The notes beneath the pieces were generated by a model. It was given only the letters and a program-made list of their open reading frames with translations. It was not told the origin of the DNA and did no database searches. The translations under genes and the position numbers were made by a program. A stretch of 64,000 nucleotides of DNA from Coniferiporia sulphurascens (Eukaryota; Basidiomycota; Agaricomycetes; Hymenochaetales; Hymenochaetaceae): NCBI GenBank assembly GCA_002794785.1, contig NBBA01000002.1:186001-250000 (forward strand), written 5' to 3'. Positions 36,722 to 49,558 of this stretch are shown one piece after another (positions within the stretch are counted from its first letter, which is position 1; the number at the start of each line of letters is the position of its first letter).

Positions 36722-38335
36722 GAAAGGCACCACCCAGCTCCCTTAGCCAAACCATTGTGCTGCTACTATGCAGCATCATTATCTTTTACCACTATTCCAC
36801 TTCCCTTTCCCCCCCACCCCTGCCCCCTTTTATGCCTCCTTTCTCTCCTGGTGCCAACCCACTCCACCACCACCACTTATGCACTATATGACCCACTCTC
36901 TGTTGACCTCTTAGCCTGGGCTCTATCTCATCCCCACCTCTCCACCTACTTCCTCCAAGATGAGGCCCTCCAGGTCACTGTTAGTAAATTGATGAAAATT
37001 GTGATCGCCAGATCGACGGATTAGCAAGATTGACATGGCAAGACCCATAACTCTAATCGATACCAGGAACCTATGCCAATGCTGTAAAGATGCAGATCAA
37101 GTAGCATGGAAAGCGTTTAATATTGCATGTGCAACAGTAGGACAGAATGCAGGATATGACAACTGTCAGATAACATTTGATCATACAAGGGAACAACAAG
37201 TGGCAGAAAGACAGGAACTAGTAATCGAACATAGAGCAACTATGTTCTCATACCAATTGAATAGATATGTAATCAGTGCTTACACAAGAACCAAGATTTA
37301 TAATCAGCCACATAATGAATTATGTTATCAAAGGGCAGTTATTACATCAACCGACTATGCAGAAGTGGCACACCAAATAGTTCATACTATCAATAAACAA
37401 CTACGAGAACAACTATTTGCATACAAAGCCAACTTCATAGCCAAAGGACACACAATAGTAGATTGAAAGGAACCAAACCAAAGACAGGAGCTAGTACCAA
37501 TAGATAAGGAGATTATAATATGATGGTTCAATGATGAACCGTCATATAGAGTCACACCTGGGTATAGCAGGATAACAAATATAAATGCTATAGGGCCTGA
37601 GGAGCTCTTTATGCCAGTAGATGATAGAACACCAGAACGAACCCCTTTCAACGAAACAATGGAAATGACTCAATATTAGTCTACGGTAATAAGTAACAAG
37701 CCACAACAAGATAAGATTAAGAAGGCTAGCATAATCGCTGAGCCACACAAGTATATCTAAGCATTCAGCTAAAGAATAGCCAATGGAAGCATGGCGATCA
37801 ATTAGAAGACGCAATTGATGGGAGCCAAGTATAGCACATCGCACAGCAGAACCGATTAGGAAATAAGGAGAAGCATCATAGGTATAGTAGTATCCAAGAA
37901 TGGTTAACTTAGGTATTATACTGTATGACTCAATAGAAACTCAGGGAAGGTTCTAGCATAAGATAAAGATAGCATAGTAGGCTGTAGAACGTACTGGAAT
38001 ATGTAACTGACTCATAAGAAGCTAAGAATAGTAAATAGCATGTACAGGATTGTACCAGAACATTCTTATGACTTATAAAGTGAGAGTAGTATGTTGTAGT
38101 ATCTACCGGAACATAGTAAATAGACTACAACATGTAGGGTATAAAAGCCCAATGTAAAATTGTGGTAAAAAGCAGTTTAATTCATCTCTTGTCTCTTACC
38201 ACCATCATCAGCTCTAACACTCTAGCGAGTGAAGGGTACCAAGCCTACCCTAAACTAACTAGTATCATTGTGTGAATCTGTTATCACTTGTTTCTAACCC
38301 TTAATCAGGGAGCGAATCTAACAGCCCCCTCCTAC
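36722..38335 (+). mobile_element. Degenerate, unclassified LTR-element-like remnant
   Basis: The stretch differs from its surroundings in composition and ends in TCTAACA just before host sequence resembling 63230-63260 resumes. It contains a 143-codon frame at 37035-37466 (starting MARPITLIDTRNLCQCCKDA) that resembles nothing I know. A further open stretch with PEELFMPVDDRTPERTPF follows a stop. A TATA-like GGGTATAAAAGCCC at about 38138 precedes a pyrimidine-rich segment, as in an LTR promoter. The left boundary is uncertain because of the solo LTR inserted at 36464. Confidence 0.4.
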
Positions 38336-38387
38336 CACTACTTGCATGCATGAAAGGTCCATACCAGGTACAGTACATTTGCATATA

Positions 38388-39000
38388 CACTGACCCAAAA
38401 AACTGTTGCAATGTTTTTTGGATCCGACATGAATGGCCTATATCTCTATAACTGGGGCACGTAAATGAAACATAAAAATACTCCTAGAAAGCCCTGTATC
38501 TTGGCTTTCCGGAAATATATAATATAGAGCATAATTCGAAAAAATGAGGTAGTTATAGACTGCTCAATCAGGACATAGCATTGCAACAGTTTTTTGGCTT
38601 GCAAAAATGAAACATAAGAATATTCTATGTCTTCATTTTTTCATAAACAACTTTCTTGGAAACAAAAAACAAATGAAGCAGTAGGCCATATGCATATTTC
38701 AGAGTATTCTCCATGGGCAGCAGCCATCCCCATCACAAAGAAATCCCATTCTGCTGTGTGAAAAATGCACATCCTCATTTTCCTCAACGCTGGTCTATCC
38801 TCCCTCAAGACTGCGATGTTTATTGGTGTAATCCATAGTAACATATCCAGGCCTTACTCTAAGAGTATCACTGATCTTAAAAATGCTATTGGTAGTTGAC
38901 CATCAAAACCATTGCCTGCAAACTTCCAAGATTTTTACCACTTTAAGTATAACATACAAGGTAATCCTGGAGTTTTTCTTCACTAACCTTACTTAAGAGC
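38388..39000 (+). repeat. Left inverted arm, 613 bp
   Basis: It begins CACTGACCC and ends CTTACTTAAGAGC. It is the reverse complement of 39358-39970. Confidence 0.85.
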
Positions 39001-39357
39001 CTCTAATACATCTTGCCATAACCACTGCAAGTAGTTTCAGTCCATTCCCACAACACAAAGCCCTGTATTGTGGCTGATCTGCCTCCAATCTTGAGTGTTC
39101 CTTCCATTGGCCCATCAGAGATGCCCTTTCCACCCTTTTTCCAGGCCTTTTCCCTCACATCTGAGCTCAGATGACCAGCAATAGTCTATCCTGACCATAA
39201 TATCTCCTCCAAGCTCTCCATGACTAGTCATTGTGTGTGATTTCAAAGTCCAGTCACTCTTTTGACACTGTGTAGACAGCATAGGCTTTCTCTGACTCAC
39301 TACAGCCTTTCTTTCACTGAATATTTCCTGCAAGAATGCTGGCAGGATGCATTGGAA

Positions 39358-39970
39358 GCTCTTAAGTAAGGTTAGTGAAGAAAAACTCCAGGATTACCTT
39401 GTATGTTATACTTAAAGTGGTAAAAATCTTGGAAGTTTGCAGGCAATGGTTTTGATGGTCAACTACCAATAGCATTTTTAAGATCAGTGATACTCTTAGA
39501 GTAAGGCCTGGATATGTTACTATGGATTACACCAATAAACATCGCAGTCTTGAGGGAGGATAGACCAGCGTTGAGGAAAATGAGGATGTGCATTTTTCAC
39601 ACAGCAGAATGGGATTTCTTTGTGATGGGGATGGCTGCTGCCCATGGAGAATACTCTGAAATATGCATATGGCCTACTGCTTCATTTGTTTTTTGTTTCC
39701 AAGAAAGTTGTTTATGAAAAAATGAAGACATAGAATATTCTTATGTTTCATTTTTGCAAGCCAAAAAACTGTTGCAATGCTATGTCCTGATTGAGCAGTC
39801 TATAACTACCTCATTTTTTCGAATTATGCTCTATATTATATATTTCCGGAAAGCCAAGATACAGGGCTTTCTAGGAGTATTTTTATGTTTCATTTACGTG
39901 CCCCAGTTATAGAGATATAGGCCATTCATGTCGGATCCAAAAAACATTGCAACAGTTTTTTGGGTCAGTG
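39358..39970 (-). repeat. Right inverted arm, 613 bp
   Basis: It begins GCTCTTAAGTAAG and ends GGGTCAGTG. It is the reverse complement of 38388-39000. Confidence 0.85.
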
Positions 39971-39972
39971 TA

Positions 39973-40014
39973 TACAGCAGCACATGATCGATATCCAAGT
40001 TAAGATAGACCTAG
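39973..40014. other. Island of host spacer between two transposons
   Basis: The sequence CGATATCCAAGTTAAGATA corresponds to 32015-32035 next to copy B, so it is the 3' flank of DUF6534 copy C. Confidence 0.6.
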
Positions 40015-40271
40015 TCTTAAAATCTACACACGTTGTGGTAGAGGATGAGGTGCAGTGGTGAAGGTCAGGCAAAGGTGGGTTATCAGTGTAGACTGATGTA
40101 TTTCATGGTAGAGACCAGCTCTCCTTATATACATGTACCGTGAGCTATGTATACTATAACTATCATAGCTCCTATCATATGGCGTTATCATTGCGTTATC
40201 GTAGACTTAGTAAGATGGATGTTCATATGACCATCTTTATATTTAGTACATTCATTATATTTATTTAATAC
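40015..40271 (-). repeat. 3' LTR of copia P
   Basis: 257 bp, about the length of the 5' LTR (258 bp) and of the same family as the LTRs at 36464 and 61118. It adjoins the polypurine tract. Confidence 0.88.
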
Positions 40272-40287
40272 TCCCCTTCAAACTTTT
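40272..40287 (-). promoter_or_regulatory. Polypurine tract of copia P
   Basis: AGTTTGAAGGGGAG on the minus strand lies directly upstream of the 3' LTR and should prime plus-strand DNA synthesis. The same tract occurs in element Q at 61102-61117. Confidence 0.75.
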
Positions 40288-40394
40288 ACTAGGTGGAGTA
40301 GACTTGTAAAACATTTGACTAATTCAATCATTAGCACTTTCATCATAATATCAGCTTTTTGCTGTCCAGTTGGAATATATGAAACGGATATGGT

Positions 40395-42314
40395 TTCATT
40401 TTCTATATAATCTCATAAAAAGTCTTTTCGTATATCAATATGTTTCGTTCATTGCATATATTTTTGTTCTGTTGAGTTTACTATAGTTATGGCTGCTTGA
40501 TTGTCACATAAAATTTTCATAGGTGTATCCAAGGTCTGCAGTACCTCTTCAACCAGTCTTCTTAGCCATATTGCTTCTTTTACTCCATGAGTTAAGGCTT
40601 GTAATTCAGCTTCACATACTGATAGTGACACTAATTCTTGTTTTTTACTTGACCATGACATTGTTGCGTTTCCTATTTGGAATATGTATCCTGATATTGC
40701 TTTATGGCCTTCTTGTGTCATTCCATCAGCATCGGTATATCCAATTAACTCGATTGGTTCTTTACCTCTGAGTATTAACCAATAATCATTCGTTCCTTTT
40801 AAATATTTAAAGCAGTGTTTTACTGCATTGTAGTGTTCAATACTAGGCTTGTTTAAATGCCTAGCAAATTGACCTGTTGTGAATGATATATCAGGTCTCA
40901 TACAATCTGCTGCATATCGTAATGCTCCAACCATATTCATGTATGGTATTTGTTTCATAAAGTTTATTTCTTTGTCAGTTGGATTTTCAAGTGATTTTAA
41001 CACTTGTCCTGGTGTCATTGGTGTTCGTACTGTTGCAGCGTCTTTTAACTTATATTTTTCTATTATATTATTAATATAATGTTTTTGTCTTAGTTTTATA
41101 ATTCTTTCTTCTTGGTTTCTTTCGATTTCGATGCCGAGTAACCAATGTATATCGTTTCCATCAGTAAATTTTACATGTTTTCCTATTTCATCTTTAAAGG
41201 CTTTTATTATTAATAAATTTAAGCCACATATCGTTATATCATCAACATGTATAAAAAGTATTAGAATTGTTTTTCCTTTTATTTTTCTAAGGAATACTGT
41301 GTTATCTTGAACTGCTTGTACTAGTCCAATTCCTATTAGAATTTCTGATAGTTTTTTATACCATCGTCTGCCTGCTTGTTTTAATCCGTATAAGGCTTTG
41401 TTTAATTTTAAAACTTGTCCAGGTTTTATTTCGATTAGATTTCCTGGTGGTGGTTTTATGTATATGTTTTCGTCTTTTTCTAATTCACCATATAAGTAAG
41501 CTGATTTAATATCAATTTGGTGAATTTTGTAATTATTTGTTGCGCTCCAACTTAATATGGTTCGTACTGTAGCTAGTCTTGCTACTGGAGCGAATGTATC
41601 ATTTGAATAGTAGTCTATACCCTCTTTCTGGGCAAATCCTTGAACTACTAATCTTGCTTTGTAACATTCAATTTCTCCATTTGCTAATCTTTTTGTTTTA
41701 TAAACGAATCTTGTTCCTATTATATTTGCTTCTTTTGGTGGATCAATGATTTTCCATGTAGATCTTTCGATTAGCGTTTTTATTTCTTCTTTCATTGCTG
41801 TGATCCACTGATTTGCGTCAATTCTATTGATCGCTTGTTGGTATGTATTTGGATCACCTATTAATTCCGTATTGAATTGATTGAATTCCATAAGATAGGC
41901 AACTGTATTTTGTTCGTCAAAGTTAAGACCTAATGATCGTTTCATTGGTTTAATTGTTCTTGTTGGTCTTTCTTTTGTTAATTCTTTTATTTGATCATTT
42001 TGTTTTTCTGTTATATTCTCCCCTTCAATTTTAGATGGTGGAGAATCTAAAAATTGTAGATTTCATTCGACTGAGATTTTTCTATTATGATAGGTTCTAT
42101 GACCCTTACTTTCTTCGTCAAATCCTAGCCATTGTGCATATATTCCTTTTGGTTGTAATTTGTTAACATCTTCTTGTCGTATTATGCAATATTGGCCGAA
42201 TTCTTTTAAATTGTCTATGTTATAATTTTCATTATAATGTTTAAAATAAGGTGTTTTAAAATTAATAGCACTCTTTGGTGTTCTATTGTAAACGTAAGTA
42301 CTGTATTTTACAGC
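40395..42314 (-). pseudogene. Copia P pol, 3' part: reverse transcriptase and RNase H
   Basis: The open frame 40449-41945 encodes RT with ITAMKEEIKTLIERSTWKII, LVVQGFAQKEGIDY, LYGLKQAGRRWYKK and the catalytic FIHVDDITICG. RNase H follows with GYTDADGMTQ, CEAELQALTHG and LCDNQAAI. In-frame TGA codons occur at 42063-42065 (SVE/NLQF), 40449-40451 (KYMQ/TKHID) and 40413-40415 (KDFL/DYIEN); no TAA or TAG interrupts the same frame. Element Q has CGA at the second of these positions, so at least that stop is derived from an Arg codon. Confidence 0.85.
42300..42314. repeat. LINE target site duplication, left copy
   Basis: ACTGTATTTTACAGC is repeated at 49559-49573. Element Q shows the uninterrupted site at about 58510-58530 (complement). 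Confidence 0.9.
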
Positions 42315-42508
42315 ACCCCTTGACCTCTGACCACCATCATCTCACCCACTGCACAGCCACATTCGCCGCCCCTAAACTTCCTGGGTTAACTACCCACACC
42401 AAGTCTCCCTCACAGTAGACATCCGTCGAGCTGTTTTTCACCTAACTTCAACCCCATCCACTTCCTTTTCCCTCCCCATCCCCTACCTCCTTTATTCTTC
42501 TTTTCCCC

Positions 42509-44869
42509 ATGGCACACTCTCAAACCCCATCCCTCAACAGTCCCAGATTCGCCAATACCCCAGAGGAAATGCATGCATACAATTCTTCTTCTCCAAATAT
42601 TCCTGCTTCTCACTCACCTCCTCGTCCTCTTCTGTCTCCACCTAAAGAAAACACTAACACTGACAAAAACACAGAAATAACAGGTTATCAGCAAATATTG
42701 CCTTCATCTCAGTCACCTCCAGTCTTATCTATGCCTACTTCTCAGGATCCCTCTTTCAACACTCATTTTCAAGATTTTTCATCCACATATGCAAACTATT
42801 CCGATATCACTCTAGCGGCACCATCCTCTACACCTATGGACATAGTCTTTCCCCTCGACTCCCAGTCTCTCATCCAAGCCGCCTCTCCATCTACACACGG
42901 TCCACCCCCTGAACAACCCACGCCTGCCCCTATCCTCGCACATCAAACTTCTAACCAATCACAATCCTCAACCTCCTCAGAATCTCACACGCACCAACAA
43001 TGACACCTTCGTTTCACACCATCACCTGACGAAACCAACATGGAAGACAGGATTCTCATTTCGGAAGCGCGCGATACTCTGGAAAATATTCTAGCCCCCA
43101 GGTCTTTTGAAGAATGGACTTTATCTATTGAACAAATGCTTTCGCTCATTTCAAACACATGGCCATCTAAGTTCAACCAACATCTAATGGACCACTCTAT
43201 GAACTCTTTAGCCAACGCCATTCAACTATTTCATCTACACTTCGTCCCTTTGACCACATCTGTCACCATAGTTCACCCAGCCGAACCAACCCTTCCAATC
43301 ACATATCACAAAACACCAATCAATGACGCAGGCCAGTTCGATTTTCGTGTTAGGAATCCTATTCTCTTTCCAAACTCTATCCAGGACAACATTGCCGAAC
43401 CTATTGCTGCTACCGTTACTTCCGGCCTGAATTTCTCCACCATTACTTCCATGATTAATTCGCTTCAAACCACCCTTCAAGAACAAGCAAAACAACACAC
43501 AAAAGATCTTGAACTTCGCATTATTTCCAGAATGGTCCAACTAGAAGAAACAGTTGCCTCGTTTGGTCCTCCTCTTCATAACCCTCTGTCTAGCGGTTCA
43601 CATAACACACGACATGTTTCCTTTTCTGAAGATAACGTGCTCGAACCAGATAATGTCAGCCATGGATTCATTCAACCTCCGCCACAGCAAACTATCACAT
43701 TCAACCGTTCTCGTCCAGCAGGCCCAAGGGAACGTACCCCTTCTCCAGTTACCCTTTGTAATCCCATTGCCGACCAACCCATTTCCACCCTAATGTATAA
43801 AGATCATTTGGGACTTAATATGCCAACTATTCAACCCAAACTTCTCCCATCGGCACCGGCTTCCATATCTAACCTCACACGTTATGTCGCCTGTTTTCAA
43901 GGACAAAATATGCCTATTTCCTCTCGCCCAAATTCAAAAACCCTTATTGACTGCATTCAAGCGAAACTAGACTGTATTCCTACAGCTCGACACATTCGGA
44001 TCATAGGCGCAGACTGGAACATGTCTGGAAATTGTATCTTTTCGTTCCCTAGCAACATATCAACGAATTCAATCAACACTATTATACCCATTCTCAAAGA
44101 CGCATTCGAACTCCGACCTAATCATCCTTTTACTATTACTTGTGATATCAAATGGTCGAAGGTAATCCTCAGCAACATTATAACGTCAAACGGACCCAAT
44201 CTACCAATATTTTCTGAACTCGAAATTTTACGCTCTCTCCTACTCAATGACCTATTCCGGACCCTTAAAATCACCCAACCACCGTGATGGGCACGAAACC
44301 CAGAATTCATCACGAAACCATGTTCATCAATATCTTTCGCATTCGAGGACCCCAACGGAGATTTATTACGCAAAGTCACTACATCAGTATTTTTCATCTT
44401 CGGTCAATCTACTGTCCCTATCGTATGGAAAGAAAAACCTCGCTTTTCTCAATGCACGAAATGTTGGAAGTTCGGACATTTAACCATTAACTGTACCCAA
44501 CTGCTCGGATGTCGATACTGTGCCTCGAAACGGCACCTTACTTCTCAACATCGTGAAATGTGCTCAGGCTGCTCAAGTGCTCATTATCAGGACAATCAAC
44601 CATGCAATCACTTTCATTGTGTAAATTGCTCCGGTGCTCATCCTGCGGATTCTATCGATTGCCCTCAACGCGCCCTTTACTTCAACCGGAACCCAGCACC
44701 CGTTCACATGACACTATCTTCTCCACCATCGCCAACTATAACCAACCCCAACCTCATTCACATTCATCCATCGCATCGTTCTCTTATTTCGGACCCTGTC
44801 TTTGCTCGCATTTCATCCCCATCCATGCAGGTAGACCCTCACAATTCAGTCCACGAAGATAACCTATGA
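42509..44869 (+). pseudogene. LINE ORF1 (gag-like, zinc knuckles), two internal TGA codons
   Basis: The frame begins MAHSQTPSLNSPRFANTPEE and stays in register to 44869, broken only by TGA at 43001-43003 and 44285-44287. The N-terminal part is Ser/Pro-rich. A central helical region runs about 43040-43560. Three CCHC-type knuckles lie at the end (CTKCWKFGHLTINC; CRYCASKRHLTSQH; CVNCSGAHPADSIDC). The second TGA sits in QPP/WARNPEF, where Arg would fit the family. The final stop overlaps the ORF2 start as ATGA at 44866-44869. The product would bind the element RNA. Confidence 0.8.
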
Positions 44870-47800
44870 ATCATATGGCCCTTCGAATACTCCAGCTAAA
44901 CGTAGCAAAAAGCGGACCACGTACCACCAGGCTTCTTAATAACCCTAATTTACACATCCTTGCTCTTCAAGAACCATTCATTGGATTTTCTGGCATAGCT
45001 CGCTCTGATTCCTCTCCGGATGGGACCCCCATTTTACTTCCGATCAAACATCCGGCTTGGGATTATTTTATCCTGTCCTTTGACCCGACATCTCCTATCA
45101 AACCTCACGTGATCATATATATTCGAAAATCTTTTCCAAATCTTTCCGCCATTTCATGACAAGACATTACTAACCACAAAGATTTCATGACTATTGACGT
45201 TACCTATCTCAGCAAAACGTTCCGACTTATTAATTGCTACAATTATGGATCCAGTATCCTTGGCGACAATATTCATTTTCTTATCGACATTGAACTCGAG
45301 TATGACATTCCAACATGCGTTATGGGCGACTTCAACATTCACCACTCGGAATGGGCTCTTCCAGATAGATCTTTTTGACGTACATCTTCCGAAGCCGACA
45401 ACTTTCTTACGTGGACTCAAGATCAATCACTTTTTATACTTAATGACACCGAATTTCCCACTCGTAAAGGCCAACATCGTCAATCTGACTCCATTATCGA
45501 CCTCACTCTCTTGAATTATTCGGCGGTTCTTTCTGACTTCTTTTACGATTGGACTTGTGTCGACATGGCAGCATATTCTTCCGATCATATCCCAATTACA
45601 CTCACTTTCCTACCCATTAATACTGATTTTAACCCAGAAGAAATGACTATCAGTTATAAATACGACCCTGAGCGCAAAAAAGAATGGATTGAAAAATTCA
45701 GCTTTCATTTAGACGAGCAACCACTTCCGACCTTCGAAGACGACAAATCCGTTTCTGAATTTGTTAAACAACTAACCAACGTCATTTTATTAACTACTTC
45801 AGAAATCATGCCACAGATGACAACCTCCGCATTCTCATATTCATACTGGTGGAACGATGAATGCGACCAAGCCATACACGCCTTCCGAGATTGCTCCGAA
45901 AACTTCGAAAAAGAACATCTCCACAAAGAAGCACAACTAATTTTCAAGAAAGCCAAACAATCATGGGCAACTTCAGTCCTTGAAGGAGCATCATCATATG
46001 ACATATACCGATACGCCAAATGGTCTTCTGGTAAACATAAAACACGAACTCCACCTATTCTATATAACGATCAATATGCACATACCCCGGATCAACAAGC
46101 AGAAGTTTTTCATCAATCGTTCTTTTCCAATGCACCAAAACCTAATGTTACTGAACTTACATACGACCCACCAAAGAAACCGACTCGAGCATCCCCATGC
46201 ATCACACAGAATGAAATCGACACGTGCCTTAACCTCACACACAACAATTCAGCACCGGGCATTTCTAACATTTCTTACGCATATCTGAAATGGATTAATT
46301 ACGCTCATCCAACAATCCTTTTTAATCTTTTTAACGAATGTTTTTCATGACACCTTCACCCATGGAAAGATGCTAACATCGTTCTGATCCCCAAACCTAA
46401 TAAAACCGATTCTAGCAATCCCAGATCATACCGTCCAATAGCCCTCCTCGAATGCATGGGAAAAATACTCGAAAAAATCATTGCTAAACGTCTCACATGG
46501 GATGTTGGTCGTTTCAATTTAGTCCCGACTATTCAATTTGGCGGTCATTCAAACTCTTGCACCATCAATGCTGGTCTTTCACTCGTACACAATATTCAAA
46601 TCGCCCACAAAAAGAAATTATTCGTATCAGCCCTCACTATCAACATCAAAGGATATTTCGACAACGTCAACCACTCACAACTCCTTCATTCTTTAAACCT
46701 CCTAGGTTTTGATCAAAAAATCATTTTGTGGATGCAAGCGTTTCTTTCTGATCGTCATATATCTTTTAAAATTGACAATTTTACTTCCGAACCAAAGTCC
46801 ATTCACAACGTCAGTATTCCCCAAGGATCTCCTATATCACCAATTCTTTCTTCCATCTATATGGCGTTCATTCTCAGTTCATTTAATTCTTCCTCCAACA
46901 CATGTCTCAAAGCTTACGTTGACGATCAACTCATTTTAGTATATTCAGACTCATACCAAGAAAATATTTGTCTTCTAAACAACGCTTATAACATTATTTC
47001 TAACAAACTTAATGATATTCAACTTCCCATTGACCATTTTAAATCCGACCTCATTCACTTTATCAGACACAGTTTCTCTCCAACGTCATTTCCTTCTATT
47101 ACTCTCTCGGATTCTCACTCACCATCCGTAGTTATCACACCCTCTCCAATAATTCATTGGCTTGGTTTCTATCTCAACCAAAGGCTCAATTTCAACCATC
47201 ATATCCATTGAATGTGCATGTGAGCACGATCCACTACTATGGCATTACGCATTCTCGGGAATACCATACGCGGACTTTCCTTTGCCAACTTCAGGACGCT
47301 ACACTTCGCAAACATCCTTCCCGTCCTCACTTATGGATTCCAACTTTGGTTTACCGGCATCCAACAAAAGACAAAACTCAACCATATGACTATTGCACAA
47401 AATCAAAGTCTTTGCTTACTTACAGGAACTTTTCGCACCACTCCGTCACACACCCTTCACTGTATAGCTCATGTACTCCCCATACCAATTCTCCTCAAAA
47501 AACATAATCAATCCACCGCTCTTCAACTCAATCGCTTACCTCTCAATTCGCAACTTCTTAATCGCCTACCGTCCTCCTGGCCTTGTCTTCCTACGTCAAA
47601 ACCTCCTCTCATTTCTCGTCATAAATCTACATCAGCCAAACCAAAATCTCAACTTCACCGTCTCGCATTTCTCGCCGATCCCAGAACTGAACACATCAAT
47701 CCTTATCTCGCACATCCGTCTCAACACTTACCCAATAATCCATCTCAATATCATTACAATCCTCTCTCTTATCATCTCGAATCTGGAATTTCACCATTAG

Positions 47801-49377
47801 AACGAAAAAACCAACAAAAAAATCGCATTATTCTTTTACATGATTCTTTATTAAAAAATATTCACAATCTTTTAGTTTATACAGATGGTTCAAAAACATA
47901 CAAAAACAACAAATCCGTCACAATTTCTGCTTTCGTTATATATCACAATTCTCAAATTGTCGATCTCGGTCATTTTTATTGCTCTCCATCTGGTTCCTCT
48001 TTTGATGCTGAAATGTATGCCCTCGCTAAATGTACAGAACGAATAACCCTCTTCCGACAACATCATATTCTCTCTACGTCTCATATTAACAACATTCACT
48101 TCTTTTCCGATTCATCATCATGTATTCCTGCCATCATTGATCTTTCCCCTCACGCCGCTCAATGTTCTTCCAAAATCTTTCGTCAATTTTCTGATTCTTT
48201 CACATCCAACACTCGTCATCACATTCATCTTCATTGGTCTCCTGGTCACCTTGGTATCCCCGGAAACGTCATCGCAGATCACCTCACGCACTTTTCACCA
48301 ATAGGTTGTCCATTTTTACTCAAAACATACACAGGCGAAAAAGAAGACATTAACCTTCGCGCCATTACATCCTGGTCTCACCTCATTCGAAACACCAAAA
48401 ATATCTCGGAATCTGCATCATTTAACACAATATCTGATATTCCGTCATCAAAACTCATAACATTTTGGAAATGTTTCTATTATCCTCGATGTTAAGCTCA
48501 ACGGTTACGCGGTGATCAACGTCGGGGCTTCCTGATCGTCGGAACTGATGGTATGGCAATGGGGCTTCCTAGATGTTGTAAGTCGAGGGTGATCGTCGAT
48601 GGTGCTTCCTGATCGGCGATGCAGACGTGGTAGGCTTCTATAGCGAGTCGGGTTACGACGAAGCGGCTAATGGTCAAGTGGCACACAGTAGACTGGTGGT
48701 AGCAGATAGTGGGCTTGTATGAACAAAGAGCACAAGCTTAGGGCTTGTGCTACTGAAGTTACATGCTTATATGCTACTCTATGTGTTTGCTACTGTAGCA
48801 ACTTGGTTAGATATGTTTACCAGACTTATGGAAGGTCCTGGAAACTCAAGGAAGGCCTTGGTGATACAAGTACGGTGATCAGTAAGCAAAGCACGTCATG
48901 ATGGTGCAAGAAGGCGTCATCATGGCGTCGTATGGTGCAAGGCGAATAAGGATGAGTAAGGCAGATAAATGGGGGAGTTGCGCTGACTGATGATGACGAA
49001 GAAGAAGTGAGTCAGCGCATAGGGGAAAAGTAAAGGAAAATTGTAACACTCGAGACATATCATTGCGTATCTTTCATGCAATAACTGGACATGGCCACTT
49101 CAGTGACTACTATCGTCGCTTCGTACCAACTACTCCCATATCGTGCCCATGTGGCGAACACATTCAAACCAGGGATCATATTATACGACAATGCCCTCTT
49201 CTTAAATCTGCACGTATACAAGCTTTCGGGAACGCCATACCACCACCAGACCACATTTTATTTACCAAAGAAAAATATCTTCAAAAACTCGCTTCCTTTT
49301 TAAACGTGTCCAATGCATTCACTAAAGCTTTTACCGTTCACGACCCAATTCCTCCATCACGATTTTTTCCACCATAA
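44866..49377 (+). pseudogene. LINE ORF2: endonuclease, RT, RNase H, split by a solo LTR
   Basis: ORF2 starts MNHMALRILQLNVAKSGPRT (apurinic-type endonuclease; LQEP, GDFNIHHSEW and SSDHIPI motifs). RT follows with SYRPIALLE, IKGYFDNVNH, PQGSPISPILSS and catalytic AYVDDQLIL. RNase H has LVYTDGSK, DAEMYALAK, FFSDSSS and WSPGHLGIPGNVIADHL. The C-terminal motif CPCGEHIQTRDHIIRQCPLL ends the protein; the stop is TAA at 49375. In-frame stops inside are all TGA: 45157, 45376, 46348, 47209 and 47221. The last falls in MCM/ARS, where relatives as I recall them have MCNRARS. The frame is cut at YYPR by the LTR at 48490 and resumes in register after it. Confidence 0.85.
48490..49048 (+). mobile_element. 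Solo LTR (family 2), copy i, inside the LINE
   Basis: This 559-bp LTR runs from TGTTAAGCTCAACGG to GGAAAATTGTAACA and is flanked by CTCGA on both sides (48485-48489 and 49049-49053). Removing it with one CTCGA restores the LINE frame. The same LTR occurs at 55811 and 60037. Confidence 0.92.
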
Positions 49378-49558
49378 ATCCTTAGTCACATAAAAACACT
49401 AAAAACAAAAATTCTTACCCTTTAACATTTACAACCAGGCAGTTCATACTTTGTTAATCTCCTCTGACACAACACTTCACTTGGTCTCATATCCGCGACT
49501 TTTACATAGTAATGTTGCGGTATATAAATGCAGAATTAAAATAAATAAATAAATAAAA

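Larger units (their letters stand above)
38388..39970. mobile_element. Long-arm foldback element with TA duplication (Tc1/mariner-like)
   Basis: Two inverted arms of 613 bp (38388-39000 and 39358-39970) flank a 357-bp centre. The tips are CACTGACCCAAAAAACTGTT, with TA on both sides. The arms are nearly or fully identical: a 67-codon frame at 38641-38844 (-) is repeated exactly at 39514-39717 (+). The identity implies recent origin or ongoing conversion. No intact transposase is recognisable in the centre or arms. Confidence 0.8.
42315..49558 (+). mobile_element. Tad-like LINE (non-LTR retrotransposon) inserted in copia P
   Basis: The element has two ORFs, a 3' tail of TAAA repeats (AATAAATAAATAAATAAAAA) and a 15-bp target duplication. 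The order gag with zinc knuckles, endonuclease, RT, RNase H, C-terminal zinc-binding motif matches fungal Tad-clade LINEs. It is nearly full length: 194 bp of 5' leader precede ORF1. It carries a solo LTR at 48490-49048. Confidence 0.9.

Noticed and set aside
38641..39717. Identical 67-codon frames as real genes
   Set aside because: They are the same sequence in the two inverted arms and resemble no transposase or other protein.
40523..40771. Plus-strand hydrophobic frame as a membrane protein
   Set aside because: It is antisense to copia P RNase H; the AT-rich reverse strand gives leucine and isoleucine runs.
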